Assembly (NCBI RefSeq): GCF_020184175.1
Contig: NC_065530.1
Span: 37,673,260 to 37,737,259 of the forward strand
Direction of reading: 5' to 3'
Origin: Aphis gossypii
Lineage: Eukaryota; Arthropoda; Insecta; Hemiptera; Aphididae
Length of the DNA stretch: 64,000 nucleotides
The notes under the pieces are model-generated. The model was not told the DNA's origin and made no database searches. It saw only the letters and a list, made by a program, of their open reading frames with translations. Position numbers and translations under genes: made by a program. Positions 15,001 through 25,911 of the stretch are shown here, piece after piece (the first letter of the stretch is position 1; each line of letters begins with the position of its first letter).

Positions 15001-18000
15001 AATATTAATTTTATCACCATGCGTGTAATTTTAACACCACAACATTGTATGTATAGGTAGGTTAAAATCGAGAATATCATAATATATTATGAAAAGACAG
15101 ATTGAATAAATATACACCTATTGAAAAATACGCGTGTAATTTAAAAACGTGTAGTAAAATACTCGTACTTGCAATGCATAATATGTTTTTTAAGTTGTTA
15201 TAATTAAATACTTGTGATAATCATCTCTGACACTGTGAACACGGGTATGAAATATGTTACAGTAGAAAAGTTTTGACCAAATGCAAAATCCCGAAATTAT
15301 GGAATGAGAATGTTTATTGTTTAAGAAAATAAGATTAACACTGGAGAAATATAGTGTAGTGCTGTAGTACTACAGTATATAATATAATTTAGTAGGGATT
15401 AACAGCTTAATAGCCTTGCGCCTATATATTTTTGTAAACTGTAGGTATATATATTACAAGTTATTCGTTGCATAAAATAGAACAGGACAAATTATTATTA
15501 TGTATATTATTATTACTACTGGACTACTGGTGTTATGAAAAAATTGCGTTGACACAAAGATTTAGAGCAATAATAGAAATACGAGAATCATGATTGATTT
15601 AATAAAGGCTAAAGGTGGATTTATGTTTCTTTTTATCAAATCTTACCAAGTTTACCTTAAAGGATGTTAATTTATCAAGAACAACTGATCGCACGACGTC
15701 AATATTGATGGAAAACTTTTAACCGAAAAAACTAAGCTAATTAATTGTTTTCTATTCGTATTTAAATACTATCAAGCCTCAAGTATATGTTTATAGTAAT
15801 GCGCGAGTGATACTGCCCAGTATATCATTGTTAAATTAATTTATTAATTTTACATCACTATAATAATTAATAATAATTTATTTTGGAATTTTTTTTAGAT
15901 GCAAACTATTTTGTACCACAACTCCAGTGGCCGTGATGCGTTCACTGGCAATTTGAAACAGAAAGAAGTGCACCGAGCCATAACTCTCCATCCAGTCAAA
16001 CAGCATAGTCACATGTATAGGATACACAACTACATGAAGGTATCGCACGTCACAATTTTTAATTTAATAACTTTTTACTGATTACTGATTTCTTTTGCGA
16101 CCTTTTTTCACGCTGCTGCAGAGTCTAGAGTTGCAAGATATACTCCAGAAGAAGATCCTATTGCATCGGGACGTACGATCTATGATGGATCAGTTGAATA
16201 GTACTCACTCGCTACCGTCCAACGAGTTCCGGCTGACCGGCGACTCGAAACAACTGTTCTCGTCCCGGCCAGGAAGTCCTAATTACCTAGGCGATACGGA
16301 CCTGTTGGGTAACTAAATACTGTTATATTACTATTGCAGTTTTGTTTATATGTATATTATGCAAATCTTACAAAAACCGTATATCGTTTGTGTACTATAA
16401 TAATATAATATGGTGTGTAGGACTTCCACCGGGCTTGAACAAGTATAGGCCACGCAAGGTGGCAGACGTTATCAAATGGGACTTTATATCAAAGGCTTGG
16501 TATTCGGACACGGATGCAAATCCCAGGCGACGGATTGATTCCTACACGAAAGAGGGCCTTGATGACGTCGTTCGGGAGGTATTTATTTTATATTAGTCTA
16601 TTAAAATAAAATTGGAAACGACCTCTGAGTTTTTTATAAATGTTAAATATGTATGCGTATTATACTTATTTTATTTACATAAATAACGCTTTATTTAATA
16701 TATTTAATTCATAAATAAAATAGATTATCGTACAAATTGAACATTTTTTTTTACTTAGCCTATAACTGGGGGTTTATATCATTTTTTATCATAAAACATA
16801 TCACTAATTACTCCTCCTTATTAAAATCAAAACAACTATTCCAAATAAGATAAAGATGTAATTGCTGTCTATATCAATATTGCATTTTAGCATTTACCCT
16901 TGCATTTACCTGTATGTGTATATATTATATTTATTTACATATATTGTACTCTGTAGGTGATGGATTTGATAAATAAATTTTCCAAGCAACGTGGTCGGGT
17001 GATCGATTTTAAAGAAATATTCTACGGTTACCAAAGGGTGAACCCATTATACGGCGTCGACTATATGTTGGATATGTTGCTGATGTACAAGAAATACCGA
17101 GGAAAGAAAATGACTGTTCCTGTGCGGCGACACGCATACCTCCAACAGCAGTTTACCGGTAAGGAAGATAATATTATAATGTATCTAATATTCTAATGTA
17201 ACTAAATGGCTAGTTGGTAGTGTTTTTTGAGCAAAAAAATCGAATTAAAAAATCCTAAGCGAATTTATTTTCTATTTAAAACCATCGTACATATATTTTC
17301 TTGTATCATCATTCGAAATTACTATAATATTCTCGTTATGTTATACAACATAATATGTCAGATGATAAAGAGATTTATTAACGTTTCACACAATTTGTCT
17401 GGGAATACGGAATAAAAGCTTGTTACATAATAATAATCTGATAATGATTACACTAATTTAATTTTTAAAGTTCAAAAGTTGACGAATGAAATACATTTTT
17501 AATCTTAAAATTACTATGATTACGATAAACTAGCTTTGTTTTTAATTATCATAAAACAATAAAATATAGACACTTTGATAAAATGAAAAAACAAAATGTT
17601 TAGTATTTTATATTTAACTATTATATTATTTGAATAAATTCAATGACACATTTAGTTAAATTTTGTATTAAAATTTGCTTTTAAAAAAAATATATACATA
17701 ATAAAAACCAATATGTTGAATTACTAGGTAGTGGATATTGGGAGTATAATACAGTTAACGTACATTCATTAAATTCGTTATTCATAAAATATTCGTTAAA
17801 TAACAAAGTATGTTGCTTAGAATAAATATATTCTATATTTTTATGTTTCAGTTTCGCTAACCTTCAAATTTAATAATATTAAAAAAAACTTCAGGAGTTT
17901 AGAAACTAATAATGTACTTATAATATATTAATATTTATAGTTAATTAAGAATGTTCGTGAATATTTGTTTTCTCTCTCAGACCAATGAATAACATAGTTC

Positions 18001-20723
18001 ATAGATAAAAGGTATTTACGTATAACCATTTTTTGTGGTATTTTAGTCAATTTAGAATAAAATGACCTATTATAAAAAATAAGGAGGATAATATTTTTGA
18101 GGGTTGATGTATCGGATTTATATTTTATTATAATTTCACTTTATATTTATCTTTAAAAATAAAAACAATTATTTAAATTATTTTATAAATTCAAATTGAT
18201 ATTAAATAGGACAGTATTTAGATAAATCAATATGTTATACTCTAAAAAATATTAATCTCTGTGATTTTTATAAAAGTTATTTTAATCTAAGATAACTTAA
18301 AAATATTTCGTGTGAATGCGTTTTGTCTTTACTGCGCGTGAGACAGATAGAGAATACAAACAGTGCGCTGTATCCTCTTAACTAGGCATGCCCAACCTTC
18401 AGCTTACGGCATAGGTATTTATTAAAGCAATTACCTATTAAAACAGTAGTTTTAAATAGTATCATAATATTTTTATTATAAATAGGTACTATTTTCCCCG
18501 AATAATTAGTTATTACTTATTAATTGCAAAGCAATGATTTACAAATTATAAAAATAATAATAAATGTATTATGGTACATTGTTATTATATACCTACTCAT
18601 TATAAAGTATAGATAATTAATACAGTATGTACCTACCTATACATTAAGCAGTAAACATTATATTGTTCTTTATTTTCCAACATTTTAGTAAAAAACATAT
18701 TACAGATATTCACTAAAAATAACATAGTATACAAATGAATAGGATATAGAATAAGTATTATAACTTTTGCAAGGGAATAATATGATGTGAAAATATAAAA
18801 GTATAGTTATAATCCAAAGTTCGAATATTAATAAAATAAAATAATTCGATAGTGGAGCAAAATCTAAGATAATACCAACTGTATAGTTAGTGGTTCGTAC
18901 TTTATTGCAACCTGCGATATATTTATAAACCTTTGATAGTAATAGTATCATTGTGCATTATAAAATGTTTGAATACATCTACTTAGTATGTATAGGATGA
19001 TAGTGGAAATTCTAGTAAAGAAGTAGATAAATAAAATTTCTACGATTCAATAATCTAATTAATGACCAAATTTCACACAATATTGTTATTTATGAATTTG
19101 GTCGGATATAGTAAATTACGAGTATATTTAGGCATATACCTATTTACAATTATAATAAATGATGATGGTTCTTTTTTTAAATTGTTATACCTAACACATG
19201 CAAAATGAATTTTAATATTTTTGTTCTGTTATATTCTACTTATAATTTAAAAATTTTATTTTTAATTTTTTTTTTGACTAGATATTTTTAAGTACTTTGT
19301 GTGAAACGTGAGGTACACAAAAACCGATCACTAGCAATTTATACTTTTATAGTACGACTAGGTTATAACAGCGGTGTGCAGATTTCTAAGTATAACCAAA
19401 CGCGATATGCCTGGAACTCAGAAGTATATAGATAACGAACCTAACCTAACAGAGACTGTAATCAAAATAAATAATTCCAAAAAATATTAAATCGTTTAAA
19501 TATATACAAGCCTCCGAAAGTATTTAAAATATTATTCTAGTTGCTCGCATGTTGTTTTTAATACGAATAGAATTAATATATTTTATTTCTATTTAAGGTA
19601 TTAAATATACATAATATTATAATAAATACCTACCTAATAATCAACTCGATTCAATCATTACAGGTTTCGAAGTTCGCGAAGTGCTGGACGGTTCGGAAGT
19701 GAAGCTGAAAACGCAGCAGCAGGACGCCGAAGCGTACGACGACGACGACGCGGCGGGGAATCCGTCCAGGGACATCGCGGACAACGGCATGGTCCGAGTG
19801 GAAGGGCCGCCGGCCAAGCGTCGGCCGGACAGCCAAACCAAGACTGTCCACTTCGTGTTGCCGCTGTTCAACCGGCTGGCCACGTTCGCCCGGTTCGTGG
19901 ACAACTACGAGTCGGTGTGCCTGGCCAACGACGAGCGCGTCACGCTGACGGTGGTGCCCTACGGACGGGCCACCGCGGACGGGGCGGCCGCGACGGTGGC
20001 CCGGCTCGCGGCCCGTTACCCGGACGCCCGCTCACCGTGCTTCCGGACGCCGGTGGCCAGTTTGCCAGGGCGGAAGCGCTGCACGCGGGCGCCGTGCACG
20101 CGGCCGGCCCGCCACCGGACGACCTGCTGTTCTTCGTCGACGTGGACATGCTGTGGACGGCCGCGACGTTGGACCGGGTCCGGTTGAACACGGTCCGCGG
20201 CCACACCGTGTACTTCCCCATCGTGTACAGCGAATACGACCCCGTCGTGGTGTACGGCCGGGCGTCCGGGTCCCCGAACCACTTCCTAGTCAACCAGGAC
20301 ACCGGATACTGGCGGCAGTACGGGTTCGGCATCGTCAGCGCGTACGCCACCGACCTGGCGGCCGCCGGTGGCCTGGACACGTCCATCCGGGGCTGGGGCA
20401 ACGAGGACGTGGACCTGTTCGAGAAGTTCGTGCGGTCGCGGACCGCGGTGTCCGTGTTCCGCGCCGCCGACCCGGACCTGGTGCACGTGTACCACCCGGT
20501 GGAGTGCGACGCCGGGCTGCCCGAGCCCAAGGCCCGGATGTGCGCCAACACCAGGTTCGAGACGTACGGTAACGTGGACCAGTTCGCCAACATCATCTAC
20601 AAGAACAGGGACGCGGTGTACGAGTTCGCGGCCGGCCGACTGCGGAACGTGTCGACCGCCGCGACGCAACCACCGGCGCACCCTCTGCCCGTGTCCAAGT
20701 CGGTGCCCCGACCGGGCGTTTAA
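1..20723 (+). CDS. CHSY1: Chondroitin sulfate synthase, 5'-partial, six exons visible, last exon frameshifted
   Basis: Bifunctional Golgi type II glycosyltransferase that polymerises the GlcA/GalNAc backbone of chondroitin (vertebrate CHSY1, worm sqv-5). Exons: 1-366, 15899-16039, 16122-16308, 16421-16578, 16957-17158, 19664-20723; all borders are GT..AG and phases join. The first exon carries the beta-1,3-transferase domain: RADDDVYV with the DDD metal motif, ENFCMGGPGVIMSRE and THEDVELGRCV. Middle exons match the CHSY linker (HRAITLHP, RVNPLYG, KKMTVPVRRHAYLQQ). The last exon carries the GalNAc-transferase domain: VHFVLPLFNR, FFVDVDMLW with the DVD motif, and RGWGNEDVDLFEKF. The N-terminus, including the signal anchor, lies upstream of the window; 704 residues are visible against about 800 in the human protein. 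Near 20026-20031 the frame must slip by one missing base, otherwise the protein stops at 20187 and loses the DVD motif. Total exon length is one base short of a multiple of three, which fits a single deletion. Family certain; CHSY1 rather than CHSY3 not resolvable. Confidence 0.93.
701..880 (+). promoter_or_regulatory. Cluster of TCCGTAGTGCACA-like words upstream of a candidate promoter
   Basis: Degenerate copies of TCCGTAGTGCACA occur at 701-713, 814-828, 837-849 and 860-873, with a related GGTGCACA at about 797 and TCCGTAGTG at 1143. They sit 50 to 230 bases upstream of the TATA/initiator pair at 897/929. They may be activator sites or subterminal repeats of an old transposon; the sequence alone does not decide. 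Confidence 0.35.
897..935 (+). promoter_or_regulatory. Candidate core promoter: TATA box and TCAGT initiator
   Basis: TATATTA at 897-903 and the arthropod initiator word TCAGTT at 929-934. The initiator A (931) is 34 bases from the first T of the TATA box, close to canonical spacing. It precedes the first exon of the nested small-ORF gene. Both elements are short, so chance is possible. Confidence 0.45.
1213..5061 (+). CDS. Candidate 47-residue membrane protein, first ORF of a nested two-ORF transcript
   Basis: ATG at 1213, coding to 1342, a strong GTGAGT donor at 1343, an intron, a TTTACAG acceptor ending at 5047, then exon 2 from 5048 with the stop at 5059-5061. The product begins MNITTEFVNYLLSSTLYIVF and has one hydrophobic stretch (about residues 10-31), then a basic KVKNW segment and the end HIQFPPILK. 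No family recognised. It lies wholly in the first long intron of the chondroitin synthase gene, same strand. Cautions: several short upstream ATGs exist (936, 1001, 1194, 1208), and the one at 1194 opens a 36-codon ORF overlapping this one in another frame. Hydrophobic peptides arise easily by chance in AT-rich DNA. Confidence 0.42.
1343..5047 (+). other. Intron of the nested gene, AT-rich, no further genes seen
   Basis: About 3.7 kb of AT-rich sequence with stops in all frames. It holds a perfect 28-base palindrome at 2461-2488 and an imperfect one at 4894-4920 sharing the core TTGTATTATAATACAA split by a spacer. Nothing else is supported. Confidence 0.6.
5096..5269 (+). CDS. Candidate 57-residue membrane protein, second ORF of the nested transcript
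   Basis: ATG at 5096, 34 bases after the stop of the first small ORF and with no ATG between them. The peptide starts MSVLLLLLSKKIILTFPEQF, then a hydrophobic helix rich in Ala, Gly, Phe and Trp (AIGVFTSLSVFWILQLFVYY), then a basic tail VRNVVWCNGK. One long or two short membrane segments are likely. An AATAAA at 5269-5274 overlaps the stop codon, so the mRNA would end almost at once. Its amino-acid mix (Trp, Cys, Gly, Pro, Val) is less AT-driven than random ORFs nearby, which favours real coding. Not recognised: compared from memory with PIGY, DPM2, OST4, SMIM4, STMP1 and Kish without a match. It could also be the only functional ORF of the transcript. Confidence 0.5.
   Translation: MSVLLLLLSKKIILTFPEQFVLAAIGVFTSLSVFWILQLFVYYVRNVVWCNGKIMIV
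5269..5274 (+). terminator. Poly(A) signal overlapping the stop of the second small ORF
   Basis: AATAAA shares its first A with the TAA stop of the 57-residue ORF. This compact arrangement supports a real 3' end here. Confidence 0.5.
9340..9360. repeat. Perfect 9-bp GC hairpin near a transposon-like end
   Basis: GTGGGGAGC and GCTCCCCAC separated by three bases. About 40 bases on, the minus strand reads CAGAGGCGTTCTCAGG, similar to the CAGTGGCG-type ends of hAT-like elements. No matching second end was found nearby, so this is probably a truncated element. Confidence 0.4.
12627..12681. repeat. 10-bp GC-rich inverted repeat with 35-base T-rich loop
   Basis: GGTCGGGAGG at 12627-12636 and its exact complement CCTCCCGACC at 12672-12681. 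It lies in a CpG-rich island of the CHSY1 intron. Confidence 0.6.
17159..19663 (+). other. Last CHSY1 intron, contains one transposon copy
   Basis: 2.5-kb AT-rich intron between the exons ending at 17158 and starting at 19664. Besides the element at 17947-18379, no coding signal was seen. Confidence 0.7.
17947..18379. mobile_element. Non-autonomous inverted-repeat element, copy 1 (433 bp)
   Basis: Homologous along its length, in the same orientation, to 33851-34308. Shared landmarks in order: ATTTGTTTTCT followed by CTCAGACC, AATAATATTTTTGAG-like, TTTATATTTTATT, AAAAATATTA, then ATAGAGAA, ACAAACAG and a terminal ATCCTCTT. The left end is degraded (two G's lost from AAGAGGAT). No coding capacity, so it depended on another transposase. 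Confidence 0.75.
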
Positions 20724-20835
20724 TAATATCAAAATATTGTCATCGTACTTGCCACATTATTTTTAGTCGTTTTTATCGTAAACGAACAAGAACGGCCAAT
20801 TTGCGTCGTGATCTCAAGTCGATCGAGAAAATCGT

Positions 20836-20900
20836 GTCTCTCTCTCTCTCTCTCTCTTAATACGTCTCTCTCTCTAAATATAATATATATATATATATAA
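20836..20900. repeat. (TC)n, (CT)n and (TA)n microsatellite in the CHSY1 3' UTR
   Basis: Pure TC run at 20836-20857, a second CT run at 20864-20875, then a TA run up to about 20900. It lies inside the inferred 3' UTR. Confidence 0.85.
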
Positions 20901-20904
20901 TAAA
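20899..20904 (+). terminator. Candidate poly(A) signal of the chondroitin synthase gene
   Basis: First AATAAA after the stop codon at 20723, about 180 bases downstream, following a CT and TA microsatellite. Position only; not confirmed by transcript data. Confidence 0.45.
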
Positions 20905-21085
20905 TTTATCATAATATTATTAATATAATGTTTAAAACGTATCGTGATATTATTATTGTACCAGTTGTAATATGATTTTATTAATAATTGTATAGGTACT
21001 ATTATTAGTTATTGCGACTGATAAATGTTTATCATAATAATTAAGGAAATAATATAACAAATTTATTAAATACATTTTTTGGTGT

Positions 21086-21091
21086 TTTATT
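21086..21091 (-). terminator. Candidate poly(A) signal of Gemin3
   Basis: TTTATT on the plus strand (AATAAA on the minus), about 200 bases after the Gemin3 stop codon. Unconfirmed. Confidence 0.4.
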
Positions 21092-21291
21092 GTTTGTAAA
21101 AAAAAAAATTAAATTGACATACATTATTAGTTATTACACTAAATATAAAATTGGTGAATATCAGTAATATCATCTATTTACCAAAACATAAAAAACTAAA
21201 ATTTAAATTAGAATACAGAGTAAAATTTTACTTAACAAAATAATATTTTGCATTCAGTTCTTTTGAATTTATAACTTATTACACAAGACAA

Positions 21292-24200
21292 TCACTTACT
21301 CATCCTGACAAATGTCTGTATACGATTCATTTGCTGTTTCCACTGGCTATACCAGTCATTTAAAATTTCATAATCTACTACTTGATGATCATTAATTTCA
21401 ATATTTTTTTCTTCTGTTTTAGGAAAATTATATTTTTGGATATTATTGCAAAACGGTTTCTGTGTAGATTTACAGCTATCTTTCTCAAAATGTATCCCAT
21501 GGTTGTTATGATTATAAAAGCAATTTTTATTTGTATAACGTTCATCAAAACTTTTATTTTCTGCTACTAAATCAATTTCCTCCTCATATAGTTTTTTATT
21601 ATCACAATATTCTTTTTCATTGGGATTTTCTTGTTTATCATGGTATTTGTCTTCATCACAGTATTCTTCATTACATGAATCTTCTTCATCGCTGCATTCT
21701 TCTTCATCACAACATTCTTCTTCCTCACAGTATTCTTCTTCATCACAGCATTCTTCTTCCTCGCAGTATTCTTCTTCATCGTAGTATTCTTCTTCATCAC
21801 AAGATTCTTCTTCGTCGCAGTATTCTTCTTCCGAAAATTCTTCAGCTTTACTACTCTTTTCACACATCATAGTTGACACATCACTCTCATCTGCATCTGT
21901 TAAATGAGCAAATTCACTATCATGCTGTACCGGCTTTAAAAGGCTAAAATCTGGTATTTGAAATAAACTATAAATGTCTGTGAATCGTAGTCGTTGACTA
22001 TTATTTATATCAATTTTAGGGTCATCAATAATTGATTCATTTGAAATATTGCTTTCTGAACATACTTCGTTAACTAACTTCTCGTCTTCAATATTAATAA
22101 GAGGTTTATGTTGACTCTCCAACAACTGATCTGTATTTATATTGTTCATTTTAATATCAGTAGTGTTAGATAAATTTTTTAAATCATTATTTTCACATAT
22201 TTGATTTATATTAGAAGGCTCATTTTCACTAACAGTTTGGAGAGTAGAGTTTTTTAACATTAGTTTTTTACTAGCTTCATATTTTTCAAAATCTGAATCA
22301 TAGTTTTTTATAATATCTAAAAGATCTTCAGGACTATATTTTGTGTATTGATCAGTGCTATTAAGTAAAGGTTCTGGATCAAATAACACATAGGATCTAT
22401 CATCAGTTAAATGTTTTTTATCAACCATGTTATTTTCAATGAGTTTTTTTTCAGTTTCTTTAACAAGATCACAAAGCTTTTGTAGTGATTCCTTTTCAGA
22501 TAAACTGCTAACATTTGATTCAATATCATTGGTACTAAATATAGAATCACCTTAATAAAAATAATAAAAATAAATTCAAATTTATATTGATTAATGATTA
22601 TTTTATAAAATTGTCTTACTTTCATTATCCTTATTTAAGTTTTCTTCAATTAAATTATTTCCATTTTCTTTAGTTATTCCATTTTCGGTATCTTGGATTG
22701 GTAACATTTCAGTTTCAGTAGTTAAATTAAGATCTTCAAGCTCGTTGTCTGCATATTCAAGTATAGGTTTTGTTATTGCGATTGGTAACATTTTAACCTT
22801 AATACTTTCAATACTATTAATAATATGTTTAAAAGTTTTCAACTCTTTGTCATCATCCAAAATAGTAAAAGCATTTCCTAAAAAAAAAAATATGTTAGTT
22901 TTTCATAAAATATTATTCATCTTATTATTATTCAACCTTTGTTTCCAAATCTTCCAGCTCGGCCAATTCTATGTAGATATGTAGCCCAATCATGTGGACA
23001 GTCCATATTAATCACCAAGTCTACATTTGACGAATCTATTCCTCTGGCTATCAAATCCGTGGCAACAAGTATTTTTGATTTAAAAGATGTTAATCTATCT
23101 ACTAACTTCAATCGAATACTTTGATCTTGATCACCTCTAATATAATCCGCTTTATAGTTATGGTCACGTAGCATATTACAAACAGCTTCAACTCTGTAAA
23201 ATTATAATAAATAAAATTACTATATATTATTTTTGTATAATATGTTTATCAATGACAGTACCTTGTCATGTAGTTAGTGAATATGATACATTGAGTAAAT
23301 GGTAAATTTTTTAATATATTAAGAAGTCGCACATTTTTTGCAGGTAATAATATTATATTAGTACTGACTGCTTTAACACATGCTACATACTGCTGAATAC
23401 CTAATAGGAACTTTGACGGGTCTTGTAATGCATTCATATCTTCTTCTGCTCCCTTGACTATAATATACTCTTTCATGAACTCATCAAAAACAGACATATC
23501 ATTTTTATCAATTGAAGCACTTACAACTATTGTTTGCTTTAATTTTGGAAGTTTAGTATCTATCAGCCTGTAACAAATATGTTTGAAAATTGATTACAGT
23601 AAAAAAAAAAAAAATAATAAATATTATATACATTTATAACCAATACTAATACAATTTTTATATTTGAAATAAAAATCATATTTTAACCTTTTAATCTAAG
23701 TAGACCTATTAATTTTAATTTTTAGAAGGAAAATACAGAATTGTATAGTACAATAAAAATAGTTTGTTTAAACATTTCATAACCAAAAGAAATTTATTTA
23801 GGTATTCTATTAAATATGAAAATGCATACATGTATAAATACTGAAGGAACTTAAATGAAAAAGCTGGAAATGTTCTATAAATTATTATATGTATAATATA
23901 AATGCTTTGTCTAGTTGAAATAATAAAATGGAACAGTTACAATGAAAACATTGGTTGTATAGGGCTTATACTGTAAGTAGTACATTACATTTTATGATAA
24001 CTAATTTTTATTAAACATAATAGTCCATGATAAAATATTTTTATTACTATTTTTTTGTGTTTGTTATTTTATTTTTATAGTTCATATTTTTAAATTAAAC
24101 TAAAATTTTAAATAATTAAAAATAATATTATAAAAAAATAGTAACCTGTTTAAACCTTAAAAAGTTTTAATAGTAAAAATAGATTATAGAATATATACCA

Positions 24201-25911
24201 ATATTTCTATTAAACATATTAAATATTAAACAATAATGCAAACTATTTTGTGTTTATAATTTTTTTTTAATATTTTCTGTGATTAAGTAACTGACTAAAT
24301 TTTTTTAATATATGAAATGTCTATATAAAAATATATATATTATAGGTTATTTTAAAAGAAGCTATACCTACATACATTTTTCAATAGGTACAATATTAAT
24401 TTAATTTTCTTAAAAATTCAACATTGATAATATTACCGAACATCTTTTGTAAAACATTTGTCAGTAAATAATTTATCAACTTCATCAAGTATAAAGCTCT
24501 TTACTTCTGAACATTTTAACACATGTTCATTGAGTAAGTGTTTGATGCGTCCTGGAGAACCAACAGCTATTTGACATGATTTCGCCTTCTGTTTGTCAAC
24601 ATCAACTGGAGTACCACCAATGAAATATTCACATTTCAGTCCTAAATTTTAAAAACAGGTTGATAAGTTTTAATTAGATTTTTGTATCTTAATATAAATA
24701 CAAGCTATATGTATATGTACTAACTTAATACAACTTCAAACAAATAAGAAAGCAATTTTTATTTAAATAATATAGATATTAGGTAAACATGTTGCTATGA
24801 ATATTTACAATTATTGGCGAATGCTGACAGTTGCTATTAAATGTTAGCAATGCTAATGCAGTTTTATTTTAATGCAATTTCATGATAATGAGAAAATCAC
24901 AATCATAATATATAGTAGGTATACTACTTATCCAATATTAGATATTGTATATTGTACAAGTTGATAATTTTAATACAATATTTTATTACTTAACAACTTT
25001 TATAATCTCAATAAACATTTCACTAAACTGATATTTAGAATGCTATTGTCATTTATAGCAGTTATATATTGAATACAATTAATTTGCACAGTAACTAAAC
25101 ATTTAATGTATCAATAATCAGTTTTTTATATACAAAGATAATTTAATATCAATCTTGGATATATTAAGAAATCTATACATTTTATAATATTTAATAGTAA
25201 TAATTCATTTATTAAATTTGTTGTATTTTATGTATACTATCTACAATCTTTACTATATATGACAACACTAACCAAACAGCGTTGTGTATGTCGAAAATGA
25301 CCATAATCATTGTGTAAATGTCCACATTCTTTTAATTTATCAACATTTGCCAATATATTTAGAATATGTGTATTGATATACTCTAGACGACTGTTAGCAT
25401 TCACCATAATATACTGAAAGGTTTTAGTGATTACTTTATACTCAGGTTGGGAGAAAAATAATTTTGTTGTAAGTACCTGGCAGGTGCTGTCCAACTTTTT
25501 TGAAACACTGTTGTATTTGGACAGCGATTTCTCGTGTTGGTGCCAAAATAATAGTTTGTAAATGATCTTGATCTAATTTCAGTCTAATCAAAGTTGGTAT
25601 AACAAAAGTTAATGTCTTTCCAGTTCCATTTTTTGCTTCCACTATTGTATCTATAAATATACAAATCATATATTATGCATGTGGAGAATAGGTAAGGGGT
25701 AAAATAAAAATATTTAGTACAAATTACCATTTCCTGCAATGATTGTTGGTAGAGCAGCAACTTGTATAGGAGAAGCATTTATGAAACCACAATCGGACAG
25801 ACCTTTCAATATGAGTGGATGGTCTGTTACAATGTCGCTAAATGGTGTCTCATCGTGTGTTTGTACGTCAGTAGTTCGGTCAGTGTCTTTAGAATATTCG
25901 GACGCCGGCAT
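21292..25911 (-). CDS. DDX20: Gemin3 / DDX20, DEAD-box helicase of the SMN complex
   Basis: RNA helicase-like subunit of the SMN complex that helps load Sm cores on spliceosomal snRNAs. Minus-strand exons: 25911-25728, 25650-25477, 24641-24437, 23567-23262, 23193-22937, 22877-22620, 22550-21292; every border is GT..AG and the sum is exactly 881 codons (880 residues). Motifs in order: SPIQ, AKNGTGKT (Walker A), APTREIAVQI, FIGGTP, VGSPGRIK (a Gemin3 hallmark), ILDEVDKLF, VSASIDK, CIIFTNYMTR, ATDLIARGID, HRIGRAGRFG. The C-terminal half is unique, with a long acidic repeat coded at about 21660-21840, and the end DYEILNDWYSQWKQQ recalls the Trp/Tyr-rich DDX20 tail. Odd points: motif II is DEVD, not DEAD, and motif III is SAS, not SAT. 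The gene is convergent with CHSY1; the two stops lie 568 bases apart. Confidence 0.93.
21655..21840 (-). repeat. In-gene 21-base repeats coding an EEE(C/Y)(C/Y)DE tract in Gemin3
   Basis: The coding strand repeats a unit of about 21 bases giving seven-residue units such as EEEYCDE, EEECCDE and EEEYCEE, roughly ten times with drift towards the C-terminal side. The frame is kept throughout. The opposite strand carries a 113-codon open frame here, which is a mirror artefact. Confidence 0.85.

Larger units (their letters stand above)
5290..15898. other. Remainder of the long CHSY1 intron
   Basis: About 10.6 kb with no supportable exon. Mostly AT-rich, with two stretches of clearly higher GC and CpG (about 7440-8170 and 12160-13650) that may be regulatory. 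Short open frames inside them lack splice partners or family resemblance. It also holds hairpins at 9340-9360 and 12627-12681 and TA microsatellites near 7195 and 7385. Confidence 0.6.

Noticed and set aside
19940..20732. Open frames of 88-218 codons on the minus strand and in the third plus frame
   Set aside because: Artefacts of high GC in the last CHSY1 exon; only the two frames flanking the one-base slip show family motifs.
21531..21872. Plus-strand open frame rich in Leu, His and Ile
   Set aside because: Mirror of the acidic repeat in Gemin3 on the other strand; the repeat keeps the opposite frame open.
25237..25494. Minus-strand 85-codon open frame
   Set aside because: It overlaps the end of Gemin3 exon 2 in a different frame and runs into the intron; the in-frame exon with a proper donor explains the coding signal.
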